The position numbers and the translations under genes were made by a program. DNA of 22,485 nt, taken from IMG/VR virus record IMGVR_UViG_3300026278_000005, positions 1-22,485 of that record, one strand, 5' to 3'. The notes under the pieces were generated by a model. That model was not told where the DNA came from. It was given only the letters and a program-made list of their open reading frames with translations, and did not search any database. Origin of the DNA: a virus. Below, piece after piece: positions 8,039 to 15,022 of the stretch; within the stretch, counting starts at the first letter, position 1, and each line of letters starts with the position of its first letter.

Positions 8039-8408
8039 GCGTGCGACCGTCGGTATCTCGGTCAATCGCAGACCCAAGATGCGGTTTGGTATTAAGCTCT
8101 TACCATACGTAGAGATTTATGGGAAAATCGACGAGCTCGAGAGTCTTAAGGCAGAGCTCCTCAATTATTCTATCGGAAGCACCCTCAGGAAGAAGTCCCT
8201 ACGTATTCAGGGAATCGAAAACTGCTCTGTAATGACGAGATTTTTGAATAAAGAGAAATACTCCTGGTGGTTTGAGTGCATAGAGATGTTTGTTGAGGGG
8301 AAGCATCTCACTAGAAAGGGGATTAAAGAAATCCTTGACAAGAGGCCTCGTATTAGAAACCAGGGGCTAAGGCTTCGTGATGAAGACATCTTGAACGCCC
8401 TTTCATGA
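8007..8408 (+). CDS. LAGLIDADG-endonuclease-like protein lacking the motif (possible remnant)
   Basis: The frame overlaps the end of the protease in another phase. I choose TTG 8007 because GAGGTG (7994-7999) lies 7 bases ahead; an upstream GTG at 7992 is also in frame. About 133 residues. The layout fits the body of a LAGLIDADG homing endonuclease domain: a beta pair (ATVGISVNRRPKMRFGIKL), a helix DELESLKAELL, the segment IGSTLRKKSLRIQGIEN, then WWFECIEMFVEGKHLT and a helix beginning RKGIKEIL. The LAGLIDADG helix that should precede TVGISV is not recognisable; the residues there (LKGKHLVKR) are basic and lack the catalytic acid. It is therefore either a decayed endonuclease or a non-catalytic DNA-binding derivative. 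The family call is tentative and rests on pattern only. Confidence 0.45.
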   Translation: MNELKGKHLVKRATVGISVNRRPKMRFGIKLLPYVEIYGKIDELESLKAELLNYSIGSTLRKKSLRIQGIENCSVMTRFLNKEKYSWWFECIEMFVEGKHLTRKGIKEILDKRPRIRNQGLRLRDEDILNALS

Positions 8409-8416
8409 GGATATCC

Positions 8417-8444
8417 TTTACCCTTCACCCCCTATTTATATATT
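8417..8444 (+). promoter_or_regulatory. Candidate promoter for the scaffold-capsid block
   Basis: In the gap after the preceding stop, TTTACC (8417-8422) and TATATT (8439-8444) stand 16 bases apart, matching a bacterial -35/-10 pair moderately well. The same A/T run (TTTATATA, 8435-8442) would also pass as an archaeal TATA box, but no purine-rich BRE precedes it. A transcript from here would have a very short leader before GTG 8477. The location before the most abundant virion proteins supports it. Confidence 0.4.
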
Positions 8445-8476
8445 CGCCAGAAGCTAAAGTATTCTTGGTGGTTATT

Positions 8477-9124
8477 GTGGATGGTAAGGACACACCACAG
8501 GAATTCATGCAGCAGGCATACCCGCCTGCTCAGGAACCTGAGACTCCTCCGCCGCAGACTCCGCCAGAGGAAGAGCTAGCAGGCTACCCATTGCCTTCGA
8601 AGAAAGTCCTCAAGGTCGATGGGGCAGCTCTGGAGTATGTTGTACTGGTGCCGAAGGGTATGAAGTCAACGTACCCTGCATATCCGGCCCAGCAGACAGC
8701 TCCAAAGCCCGCTACGCCAACTCCCCCTGACAAGGAGAAGGACGAGCTCAAGAAGCAGAACGAACAGATGAAGGCAGAGCTAGAGGCTCTTAGGCAGGAA
8801 AAGCTCCAGCGAGAGGCTGCTGAGCTTAAGGCCCTTGCCGAGTCTGTTGTCGACAAGCGGATTGAGAAAGGCTTGACGACCAAGGACAAGAGGGACACGA
8901 TGGTCGCTGAGCTTAGTAAGCTGCCCAAGGAGCAGCTGAACGTCCTGCTCAATGACGTCAGGATGCTGGAGAAGGCAGACGCGAAGCCTCAGCCGCAGAC
9001 CTCTGGTGCCCCGGAGCAGAGGGAACTTTCTGAGAGGGAGAGCAAGAAGAAGGCTCTTAGGAAGGAACTGCTTGGGCACGAGGAACCGGTAGAGGAGCTT
9101 ATCAGGAAAGGGACGGTGAGCTAA
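8477..9124 (+). CDS. Probable capsid scaffolding protein
   Basis: I place the start at GTG 8477, preceded by GGTGG (8467-8471), giving 215 residues. An ATG at 8405 would add 24 hydrophobic residues with no ribosome site and would run through the promoter-like sequence, though it overlaps the previous stop as ATGA. Residues 1-90 are rich in P, Q, E and T and look unstructured. Residues about 91-145 form a long charged coiled coil (KDELKKQNEQMKAELEALRQ and onward). The C-terminus is a basic/acidic helix (RESKKKALRKELL). Composition, and position between protease and capsid protein, fit a scaffold that nucleates prohead assembly and is later removed, probably by the upstream protease. No sequence family is recognised; the call rests on composition and order. 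Confidence 0.7.
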   Translation: MDGKDTPQEFMQQAYPPAQEPETPPPQTPPEEELAGYPLPSKKVLKVDGAALEYVVLVPKGMKSTYPAYPAQQTAPKPATPTPPDKEKDELKKQNEQMKAELEALRQEKLQREAAELKALAESVVDKRIEKGLTTKDKRDTMVAELSKLPKEQLNVLLNDVRMLEKADAKPQPQTSGAPEQRELSERESKKKALRKELLGHEEPVEELIRKGTVS

Positions 9125-9125
9125 A

Positions 9126-9521
9126 ATGACGAAGACCGAGATAATGCAGACAAGCGATATGTACGTGATCAAAGCGAAGAGCAAGACTACGACAGCAGTC
9201 ACTGCTAAGCGCTTCCACGTATTCGACACAAGTGGTTGGGCACAAGCAGGCGCAGGTGCACGGGGACCTCATGGAGTGCCGGTGGAGTCTGTCGCGGCTC
9301 CAGCGTCCGGACAGTCGGACATCGAGATACTTCTGGAGGGTACGTGCAAAGTAGAGAAGGCTGCAGGTGCTCTGAACCAGGGTACTTACGTCAAGTCGGA
9401 CGCAAACGGCAAGGCCGTTGCTTGGGTGGGCGGTGTCGATGAGCTGGAGATTGCCGCCGGCGTGGTTGTTGAGGACGCAGCCAATGACGACACCGAAGTG
9501 ATGATAAAGCTCATAAAGTGA
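9126..9521 (+). CDS. Capsid decoration protein, DUF2190-like
   Basis: A 131-residue, beta-rich protein made mostly of small residues. After a short N-terminus there is a stretch AKSKTTTAVTAKRFHVFDTS, then repeats of G, A, V and D. The middle segment LEGTCKVEKAAG-LNQGTYVK and the end AAGVVVEDAANDDTEVMIKL match the pattern of DUF2190 capsid decoration/cement proteins, which stabilise the outer surface of expanded heads. ATG 9126 has GGTGAG ahead of it and begins one base after the scaffold stop. The gene directly precedes the major capsid protein, as usual for this family. Codons are richer in G/C than in the baseplate genes, in keeping with high expression. Confidence 0.75.
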   Translation: MTKTEIMQTSDMYVIKAKSKTTTAVTAKRFHVFDTSGWAQAGAGARGPHGVPVESVAAPASGQSDIEILLEGTCKVEKAAGALNQGTYVKSDANGKAVAWVGGVDELEIAAGVVVEDAANDDTEVMIKLIK

Positions 9522-9531
9522 GGTGACTAAA

Positions 9532-10347
9532 ATGCCAGGCATAGTAATCGATAGTGACATCACAGATGGGATGAAGGCTGAGGTCATCGTCGAAGAGATT
9601 CTAGGGCTTGCCCATCCGAAGTATAACCTCAGGCCGTTCTGCAGGGTTATCGATACCGGGACCAAGAGGTCTGGAAAGTGGCCGGTAGCTACCAAGCTGG
9701 CTGGTCACGAGAAGGTTCCGCCTCTCGTCGAAGCTCCTCTGAGTGCTCAGGCCTACCAGGACCTGGACTTCGAGGAGTGGAAGAACGTTGTCCATGTGGC
9801 TATCAGCAAGGAAGCCGAGATGGACAGCAAAGTCGACATCATGCGGATGAACATCAAGGATGCTGCGCGTGACCTCGCTAGGATGGAGAACAAACAGATA
9901 GCTGAGGAGTTCGCGAAGTTCACTGACGTCGCTGGTGGAGACTGGACGGGGACGGACAACCCGATGGACGACATAATGCCTGTGGTTGCAACTATCCAGG
10001 ACCTTGGGTATGATCCGAATGCAATCGTGATGCAGTCCCAGGTCTACGCTTACTTCCTTGCGAACGAGAACATTAAGGAAGTCTACGAGCGTGGAGCTAC
10101 TGTTGCGAGGGGCGGCATCGAGATGCTAGGGAACCTGAGGGTTGGTACGGAGTCAGCGTTGGCTTCGGAAACCGCGGTCATCCTGGACACGGAAGCACCG
10201 GCATGCACTCTGTTCGACGGTCCGAGCGTAGTCGAGAGGTATTCGATGCAGGCGAAATTCGCGATGGGGTACGCTATCGCGAAGTTCCTGCAGCCGATGA
10301 AGACCCTCGATGATGCGGCTCGCGAGCTGACTGGCCTACTGTCGTAA
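9532..10347 (+). CDS. Major capsid protein, HK97 fold
   Basis: The main shell protein of the icosahedral head. ATG 9532 is chosen because GAGGTGA (9520-9526) lies 5 bases ahead; the in-frame GTG at 9523 is part of that ribosome site. The product has 271 residues, at the short end for HK97-type capsid proteins. Features that fit are an N-terminal arm, the spine-helix region (DIMRMNIKDAARDLARMENK, about 104-123), the P-domain segment VVATIQDLGYDPNAIVM with the helix SQVYAYFLANEN, and a C-terminal segment LDTEAPACTLFDG-PSVVERYSMQ. There is no long N-terminal coiled-coil delta domain, which agrees with a separate scaffold gene upstream. Codons are G/C-rich compared with neighbours, as expected for the most abundant virion protein. 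Confidence 0.88.
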   Translation: MPGIVIDSDITDGMKAEVIVEEILGLAHPKYNLRPFCRVIDTGTKRSGKWPVATKLAGHEKVPPLVEAPLSAQAYQDLDFEEWKNVVHVAISKEAEMDSKVDIMRMNIKDAARDLARMENKQIAEEFAKFTDVAGGDWTGTDNPMDDIMPVVATIQDLGYDPNAIVMQSQVYAYFLANENIKEVYERGATVARGGIEMLGNLRVGTESALASETAVILDTEAPACTLFDGPSVVERYSMQAKFAMGYAIAKFLQPMKTLDDAARELTGLLS

Positions 10348-10353
10348 GGCCAG
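10331..10353 (+). promoter_or_regulatory. Hairpin over the capsid-gene stop codon
   Basis: CTGGCCT (10331-10337) can pair with AGGCCAG (10347-10353) across a 9-base loop, enclosing the TAA stop at 10345-10347. No T-tract follows, so it is not an intrinsic terminator. It could protect the 3' end of a processed capsid message or lower translation of the next gene, whose GGTGGG site lies 5 bases downstream. Function is inference. Confidence 0.35.
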
Positions 10354-10370
10354 CTCTTGGTGGGAACGCC

Positions 10371-10769
10371 ATGACTGTGACCATCACGGACGTGAGGATA
10401 CACCTCAATGGTATCACACCGAAGGAAGTCGCGGATGACACCATACAGCAGAAAATCGATGATGCTGAGGCATTCGCAACGGAACTCGGTGTTGGTACAG
10501 GTTCCGCGAGGGACAGGTTCGTAAGGGCCTGGGCAGCATGGCGTTCTTTTATTGTTTCACGCTCATACTCTCAAGTACGCATCGGAGTAGTTTCAGTGAA
10601 AGATGACCTTGAACTGAAAGCTCAAGCCTTGAAGGAAGAGGCCCAGGAAGCTCTAAATGAGATTGCTGACGAATTCAAGGCTACGAGTACCCCGATGTTT
10701 GACGATAGGCCTCAAGACCCGTTCGAGCTGGGCGAAGACCCAGAGACAGTTGACCAGACGAAGCTCTAA
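10371..10769 (+). CDS. Head completion / connector adaptor protein
   Basis: A 132-residue, mainly helical protein right after the capsid gene, with GGTGGG 6 bases before ATG 10371. The N-terminal part (VRIHLNGITPKEVADDTI, then a helix KIDDAEAFATELG) and the following helix (ARDRFVRAWAAWRSFIV) have the layout of gp6/gp15-type adaptor proteins. These bind the underside of the portal ring and begin the neck. The middle helix (DDLELKAQALKEEAQEALNE) is strongly charged and the tail from about 105 is acidic and probably disordered. Assignment rests on gene order and fold-like pattern more than on clear sequence identity. Confidence 0.6.
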   Translation: MTVTITDVRIHLNGITPKEVADDTIQQKIDDAEAFATELGVGTGSARDRFVRAWAAWRSFIVSRSYSQVRIGVVSVKDDLELKAQALKEEAQEALNEIADEFKATSTPMFDDRPQDPFELGEDPETVDQTKL

Positions 10770-10779
10770 AGGTTTCGTC

Positions 10780-10804
10780 CCTCCAAGGACTGGAGGAGGA
10801 ATCA
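10780..10804 (+). promoter_or_regulatory. Hairpin that can hide the Shine-Dalgarno of the next gene
   Basis: CCTCC (10780-10784) can pair with GGAGG (10792-10796) over a 7-base loop. The second half belongs to the extended ribosome site GGAGGAGGA (10792-10800) that serves ATG 10805. Pairing would cover part of the site while leaving a downstream GGAGG copy free, so it may tune rather than block translation. The 5 bp stem is short; regulatory use is inference. Confidence 0.35.
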
Positions 10805-11347
10805 ATGTCTATCGCGAACGCTATAGATGGATATAGACAGTCTATCCAGAAGAAGGTTGCACAGCTCTCGGACTACATGGCGATGCGTTTTGAGCAGCTC
10901 TGGAAAGAGCAGTTCGACACAAGTGGCAGGTCCGTTGGAGCTAACTGGCATGCTCTGAGTCAGTTTACGATTTGGGCGAGAGCAGTTTTCGGACAAGGTG
11001 GAGAGACACCGTTGCTGCATACAGGAAAACTCCGCGATTCGTTGTCCATCGTACAGGATGACGAAACGACCTATACTGTGAGGGTCAGCGATCCCTTGGC
11101 ATTGCTTTTTGAGTATGGGTTCACGGTTGATGTAACTCCAGGTACTCCGAAAGGAGATGCAGTCAGAAGGTTCTTTAGTGCACTTGGCTGGCCTCTTGGC
11201 ATGCATACCACGAAGCTAATGATTCCTGCCAGGCCTATCTTCGGACCTTTGCTCAGCAAGCTTAGCGATGATGTTAGTCAGTATGCTTCTAATCTCTTCG
11301 GAAGGCCTATCCGAGTGAGTATCTCAATGGAGGTTCAGTCTACATGA
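10805..11347 (+). CDS. Mu gpG / virion morphogenesis-like neck or tail completion protein
   Basis: A 180-residue protein. An N-terminal helical part contains MAMRFEQLWKEQF (about 26-38). The family signature follows: FDTSGRSVGANWHALS (about 38-53), a helix, then GGETPLLHTGKLRDSL (about 62-77). This pattern (F-x-T-x-G-x-W-x-x-L, then L-x-x-T-G-x-L-x-x-S) is shared by the Mu gpG virion morphogenesis family and related HK97 gp10-like proteins, which act in joining head and tail. The middle continues with YTVRVSDPLALLFEYGF, and the C-terminus has PARPIFGPLL, which resembles the usual R-P-F motif. It sits in the connector block, consistent with that job. The start has a strong ribosome site that may be folded in a hairpin. 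Confidence 0.72.
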   Translation: MSIANAIDGYRQSIQKKVAQLSDYMAMRFEQLWKEQFDTSGRSVGANWHALSQFTIWARAVFGQGGETPLLHTGKLRDSLSIVQDDETTYTVRVSDPLALLFEYGFTVDVTPGTPKGDAVRRFFSALGWPLGMHTTKLMIPARPIFGPLLSKLSDDVSQYASNLFGRPIRVSISMEVQST

Positions 11348-11439
11348 ACGTTGAAGGCACAGCAAAGGTTAAAATGGAGATTGAAGGAGTAGCTTTAAGG
11401 AAAATCTCTCTGGAGGGTATTTGTCATGTCGGATGCTGA
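11344..11439 (+). CDS. Possible 31-residue coupled small protein
   Basis: ATG 11344 overlaps the previous stop as ATGA, and the frame ends at TGA 11437-11439, inside the next gene, whose ATG is at 11426. The peptide starts MNVEGTAKVKMEIEG and goes on with alternating hydrophobic/charged residues (VALRKISLEG), which would make beta strands. The triplet -EG- recurs at regular spacing. Both junctions would give translational coupling. Without it the 78 bases between neighbours would be the largest gap in this block. It may be only a leader for coupling; no family is recognised. Confidence 0.35.
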   Translation: MNVEGTAKVKMEIEGVALRKISLEGICHVGC

Positions 11440-11779
11440 GATTAGGATTTATCAGGGTGACGCAATTAAGCTGGAGTTTCACATTATCGATGATGAAGGG
11501 GACGATTTTGATTTGACTAATTTCACTGAGCGCAAGTTCATAGTCAAAGAGAGTAAGGACGACCTTGATGCATTGCTTGAAAAGACGGAGCTAGACATAG
11601 TGGTAACCTCCGCGGTTGCAGGAAGGATGGAGCTTCAGCTTAAGAATGATGATACTAAAGTCATCACAGTGGGAAGGAACTGGTATGAGCTACAGGTGGT
11701 TGACCCGCTCAATGATTTGCAGTACACCGTCTTGCAGGGCTACTTTACAGTGATTCAGAAGGTTGCGGAAGTGGTTTAG
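11426..11779 (+). CDS. Beta-sandwich (BppU N-terminal-like) structural protein
   Basis: A 117-residue acidic, beta-rich protein with GGAGGG 8 bases before ATG 11426. It begins IRIYQGDAIKLEFHIIDDEG, then DLTNF, a strand FIVKES, and later AGRMELQLKNDD and WYELQVVDP, closing with VLQGYFTVIQKV. This order matches the immunoglobulin-like domain found at the N-terminus of BppU-type proteins, which occurs in baseplate proteins and in head-tail structural operons. Its place in the connector block suggests a small neck or head-surface protein. The fold call is by pattern; its exact location in the virion is unknown. Confidence 0.55.
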   Translation: MSDAEIRIYQGDAIKLEFHIIDDEGDDFDLTNFTERKFIVKESKDDLDALLEKTELDIVVTSAVAGRMELQLKNDDTKVITVGRNWYELQVVDPLNDLQYTVLQGYFTVIQKVAEVV

Positions 11780-12146
11780 GTTGCCAGCACCCTTTGGAGA
11801 TCTGGGACAAACACTGCTGACCTTCGAGCAGACGCTTACTTTGAAGAAGAAGGGACAAACCCAGATAGTTGATGGGTATGCTGAAGAGAGCACGGAAAAG
11901 CAGATACAGTTTGAAGGTGTCATAGTGCCGGTATACTCGCTGCAATTGGAAGAGAGAGGTGCTCACTGGAAAGGGGACTCAATACTTTACGTCAGAATCT
12001 CACAGGACACCTTACCAGAGATTGAGCTTCAGGACATCGTGATCGATGAAGAGGGGCAGCAATGGAAAGTCCTCGGAGCAGAAGACTACTCTCAGCATGG
12101 GTGTGTGATGCTGTATGATATTCAGAAGGTGACGGGTAAATGCTAA
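11763..12146 (+). CDS. Head-tail stopper-like connector protein
   Basis: A 127-residue, mainly beta protein. The frame has no early ATG: TTG 11763 overlaps the previous gene by 17 bases, and TTG 11781 directly after that gene's stop is an alternative; neither ribosome site is strong. The body reads TLTLKKKGQTQIVDGY, then IQFEGVIVPVYSLQL, and ends with IELQDIVIDEEGQQWKVLGA followed by strands. That last pattern (dIV.DeeG..wkV) is typical of head-closure stoppers such as SPP1 gp16, which bind the adaptor ring and hold DNA in. It overlaps the next gene by 7 bases. Start and family are moderately certain. Confidence 0.55.
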   Translation: MRKWFRLPAPFGDLGQTLLTFEQTLTLKKKGQTQIVDGYAEESTEKQIQFEGVIVPVYSLQLEERGAHWKGDSILYVRISQDTLPEIELQDIVIDEEGQQWKVLGAEDYSQHGCVMLYDIQKVTGKC

Positions 12147-12886
12147 GTGAAGAGCAGAAAAGAGTCATCATCAGAGGGATTCCTGAAGACTTCACAGTGG
12201 AAGGTGTCCCTTTTCATGCTCAGAAGATATACGCAAATCAGTACCAGTGTCAGAGCTTTCCTGCTATCGTACTACAGTACACCTTACAAGATGCGGTTGA
12301 TAATAGGGTATTGAAAGATATCATTGTACAGCAAAAGAAGGTTACCTGCACGGTAAGGTATATGGAACCAACCCATGAGTATGTGCTATGTACAACGAAA
12401 ATAACACAAATTGTGAGGGTTGAAGGCATCTACGGTGATGAAGAGTATGTCTTTGATCCCTCGGAGTACGAGCTAGTGGATGACAAAATCAAGTTCCTCG
12501 GACCTAAGTATCCGGATGACAATACGGATGTGGCAGTTACAGTCATTGCATCTTGGGTGAGGAGAACACTAGGCGCAAAGAAGCATGATGTTCTGATGGT
12601 ACAGATCTACGCGGAAGACGTCTTTGAGGGACAGCGTAAGATAAATGGAATCATCATTGCAGAGCAAATCGCCAAAGAGGTTCATCAATGGTTCGAGTAT
12701 AAGTTTCAGAGGGACGATATGGCTGTGATAGCCATCTCCGCGATAAGTAATACGGACTTCGAGATTGAGGGCGCAATCACAAGGAGAAGGACGTTTACGC
12801 TTAATGTATCCTACTGGGAGGTTCTTGAGAAAGAACCCATTGAATCCATCGATGTGATTGAGAAGGTTCCAGTGTATCCAGGGTGA
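12140..12886 (+). CDS. Neck / tail terminator-like protein
   Basis: A 248-residue protein beginning inside the end of the previous gene (7-base overlap). The N-terminal half is beta-rich, with SFPAIVLQYTLQDAV and the acidic segment VFDPSEYELVDDKIKFLG. The C-terminal half reads KHDVLMVQIYAEDVFEGQRK, a helix (AEQIAKEVHQWFEYKF), then strands ending TFTLNVSYWEVL. Helix followed by strands, in the place between stopper and sheath, resembles tail terminator or tail completion proteins that cap the tube and join it to the neck. The N-terminal half would be an extra domain for such a protein. No family is recognised with certainty. Confidence 0.5.
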   Translation: MLSEEQKRVIIRGIPEDFTVEGVPFHAQKIYANQYQCQSFPAIVLQYTLQDAVDNRVLKDIIVQQKKVTCTVRYMEPTHEYVLCTTKITQIVRVEGIYGDEEYVFDPSEYELVDDKIKFLGPKYPDDNTDVAVTVIASWVRRTLGAKKHDVLMVQIYAEDVFEGQRKINGIIIAEQIAKEVHQWFEYKFQRDDMAVIAISAISNTDFEIEGAITRRRTFTLNVSYWEVLEKEPIESIDVIEKVPVYPG

Positions 12887-12895
12887 GGTGAGAAG

Positions 12896-13240
12896 ATGGT
12901 TAAGAAGGTAAAAGCAAACCGAGCAGTTCAGCTCGTAAGTCTGAACACGACTCTTATGCCCGGTGAGGAGCTTGTCCTTGATAAGCTCTCCGCTAGGCAG
13001 GAGTTCGAGGTCGGACGTGCCCTTAAGATGGGACTAATTAAGGAGGTCACGGTGGCCGTGGACAAAAAGAAGGTCGAAGTGACCCCGTCGAAGAAGAAGA
13101 GCTACACCCCCGAGGAGCTAAGCGGCAAGCTCAAGTCTGAAGTGGTCAAGATTGCCGAGGAAGAGTTCCTTTTGGATGTAGACCTGAAGGACAAGAAAGA
13201 GGAAATCATCGCGAAGATAATGAAGGCGCAAAAGGAGTGA
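12896..13240 (+). CDS. Small protein with SAP/HeH-like C-terminus, upstream of the sheath
   Basis: A 114-residue protein, start supported by GAGGTGA (12885-12891). Residues 1-50 form a small beta/alpha unit (LNTTLMPGEELVLDKLSARQ, then a helix EVGRALKMGLI). A lysine-rich linker follows (VDKKKVEVTPSKKKS). The C-terminal 35 residues (SGKLKSEVVKIAEEE, then KDKKEEIIAKIMKAQ) form two helices in the style of SAP/HeH modules, which often bind nucleic acid or act as protein contacts. Its position immediately before the sheath suggests a structural or assembly role in the tail; nothing more specific can be said. Confidence 0.6.
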   Translation: MVKKVKANRAVQLVSLNTTLMPGEELVLDKLSARQEFEVGRALKMGLIKEVTVAVDKKKVEVTPSKKKSYTPEELSGKLKSEVVKIAEEEFLLDVDLKDKKEEIIAKIMKAQKE

Positions 13241-13245
13241 GCTAG

Positions 13246-14553
13246 ATGCCAGTCGAACCAGTCATAATTGATACGACGATTCAAGCCGTTGGGGAAGTGT
13301 CACCGTCCTACGGTAACATTCTCCTCATTGGTGAGAATGAAGGTGGCGGACTAGGAGAAAATGTAGTGAAGTCCTACACTAGTCTCGATGATATCGAGAC
13401 CGATTTCGGTAGCTCTAGCAAAGTGTATAAAGCCGCTCAGATGGTCTTCAACCAAGGCGTAGCCAAGCTTTGGGCTGTGAAGGTGGACGTCAAGAGCGTG
13501 GTTGCCGAGTCGATAGCTGCAGGGGCTGCTGCCTCGTTCGCCCATTCGCCTGTGAAAGGAGGGACCGTGGCCATTGTCGGGTACACCGTACAGTATGGTT
13601 ATAATGATCCTCCAGTAGACCCAGGGGCCAACAAAGCGGAGGTCGGCTCAGAAGGCACCAAGATCTTCATCAATGGTGCTGGTAACAAGAACGTTGACTA
13701 CGACTACTACGATCTGACGTCGTTAGAGGCAGTCATCAAGGACTACGAAAGCGACATTGATATTGTTTACTTCTGCGCGTTCACCGATGGAGCCGGTAAC
13801 GGAGGTGCTGGACCGCAGGACTGGGGTATCTTGTCTGAGATCGTAGACCTTTGTGACACCTACACGTGGATGACGGTCATCCCAGGCAGGGGTGACGAAA
13901 CCAAGGATACTCAGAAGACGGATCTCAGTATTACATCCTATGTGTCTATGAACGTGATGCTCATAGCTCACAAGGATTCGAGTTCAGACGACGATGTCGG
14001 AGCAGCAGTGGCTGGTAGGATGTCACTAGTCGTTCCCTGGGATAAGATGATGTGGAAGCCTATCAAAGGGCTTGACTCGGACAACATTACCGAGTTCTCG
14101 AAGACTGAAGTCACTGACCTTGAGACATCGAAGATAAACGCCCTGTTCTACAGGTCAGGGGAGTATCGCCCGAGTGATGGACTAACGTCTGAGGGAAGTA
14201 ACTACAAGTACGTGGACATAACGAGGACGAGGTACTGGCTCGAGAAGTCTATCAAGCAGGACCTCGGGGACCTTATCCAGGATACGGCTATCCCGTACGA
14301 TGCGAGTGGTATCGCAATCGTGAAGAGCACGATCCAGCACACCTGTGAGGACGCTGTTCTCCAGGGTGCGTTGAGAGTTCCGTGGACCGATTCGGGAGGA
14401 GATTTCCACCGCGGCTACGTGGTTGAAGTGCCTGATTTCGCGGATATCCCTGAGGCAGATAGGACTGACAGGATATTGAAGAATGTCTATGTCACCATAT
14501 ACCTGAGGGGTCACATCCAGGAGATTAGGCTGAATCTCGCGATACAGCTGTGA
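13246..14553 (+). CDS. Tail sheath protein (contractile tail)
   Basis: The subunit of the contractile outer tube. The 435-residue product begins MPVEPVIIDTTIQAVGEVSP and has the usual N-terminal arm, then YGNILLIGENEGGG and SYTSLDDIETDFG. This is the layout of sheath proteins, where an early beta unit asks whether the shared edge strand is filled. The variable middle (about 90-330) contains Y/D/G-rich loops. The C-terminal domain ends DRILKNVYVTIYLRGHIQEI then RLNLAIQL, the strand that joins neighbouring subunits. It stands directly before the tube gene, the classical pairing, and shows that the virus is a myovirus. Codons are G/C-rich, fitting a protein made in many copies. The sheath subfamily is not assigned. 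Confidence 0.88.
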   Translation: MPVEPVIIDTTIQAVGEVSPSYGNILLIGENEGGGLGENVVKSYTSLDDIETDFGSSSKVYKAAQMVFNQGVAKLWAVKVDVKSVVAESIAAGAAASFAHSPVKGGTVAIVGYTVQYGYNDPPVDPGANKAEVGSEGTKIFINGAGNKNVDYDYYDLTSLEAVIKDYESDIDIVYFCAFTDGAGNGGAGPQDWGILSEIVDLCDTYTWMTVIPGRGDETKDTQKTDLSITSYVSMNVMLIAHKDSSSDDDVGAAVAGRMSLVVPWDKMMWKPIKGLDSDNITEFSKTEVTDLETSKINALFYRSGEYRPSDGLTSEGSNYKYVDITRTRYWLEKSIKQDLGDLIQDTAIPYDASGIAIVKSTIQHTCEDAVLQGALRVPWTDSGGDFHRGYVVEVPDFADIPEADRTDRILKNVYVTIYLRGHIQEIRLNLAIQL

Positions 14554-14563
14554 GGTGACGTAA

Positions 14564-15022
14564 ATGGCTGACCAGGGAGCAGAACCTCCAAAGGTTTTCG
14601 ATGTGCGCAGGGTCACCTTGAAAATAGGTGGCGAAGTCATAACGGGCATAGGCCCGGATGGCTTTGGAATAACGCCGACTGCTGAGACGACGCTGATAAG
14701 CGGACTTAAGGGCGAGGTCGGGTTTAATGTGGACCCGTCCTCTGGGGCTGAAGCAACCGTTACCCTGAAGTCCGTCAGCGATAGTAACGAGTACTTGAGG
14801 CAGCTCTTGAATAAGCAGCGTGAAGCGATGCAAAGCGATGCACCTTTCCAGCCTTTCAAGTTCGAGGTCATTGTTGACCCAGGCTGGGAGGATGCGTTCG
14901 GCTTTAAGCGCAAGGTCATCGAGTACTGCGTTATAACGAAGTGGCCGGAGTTCGCTACCAACGAGAAGGAAGCCCCAGACTACGAGTGGGGTTTCATGGG
15001 TTACGGGTACAAGGAAGAGTGA
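14564..15022 (+). CDS. Tail tube protein
   Basis: The inner tube of the contractile tail. It has 152 residues, with GAGGTGA (14552-14558) before ATG 14564. The order of strands fits phage tube proteins of contractile tails: VRRVTLKIGGEVITG, then GITPTAETTLISGLKGEVGF, DPSSGAEATVTLKSVSDSN, a short helix (EYLRQLLNKQREAM) and a strand pair near PFKFEVIVDPG. The TVTLKSVSDSNEYLRQL segment is very typical of tube proteins, where the helix packs under the ring. The C-terminus (YEWGFMGYGY) gives the closing strand. It follows the sheath directly and is followed at once by a terminator. Confidence 0.85.
   Translation: MADQGAEPPKVFDVRRVTLKIGGEVITGIGPDGFGITPTAETTLISGLKGEVGFNVDPSSGAEATVTLKSVSDSNEYLRQLLNKQREAMQSDAPFQPFKFEVIVDPGWEDAFGFKRKVIEYCVITKWPEFATNEKEAPDYEWGFMGYGYKEE

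Noticed and set aside
8435-8442. Archaeal TATA box TTTATATA as proof of an archaeal host
   Set aside because: No BRE-like purines precede it, and two strong hairpin/T-tract terminators and a -35/-10 spacing fit a bacterium better.
8405-8476. ATG 8405 as start of the scaffold gene
   Set aside because: It has the ATGA overlap but no ribosome site, gives a hydrophobic segment unlike the rest of the protein, and covers a promoter-like sequence; GTG 8477 with GGTGG fits better.
14182-14961. Long minus-strand frame of 259 codons opposite sheath and tube
   Set aside because: It lies wholly opposite two well-supported genes and spans their junction, has no ribosome site or family pattern, and comes from codon bias on the + strand.
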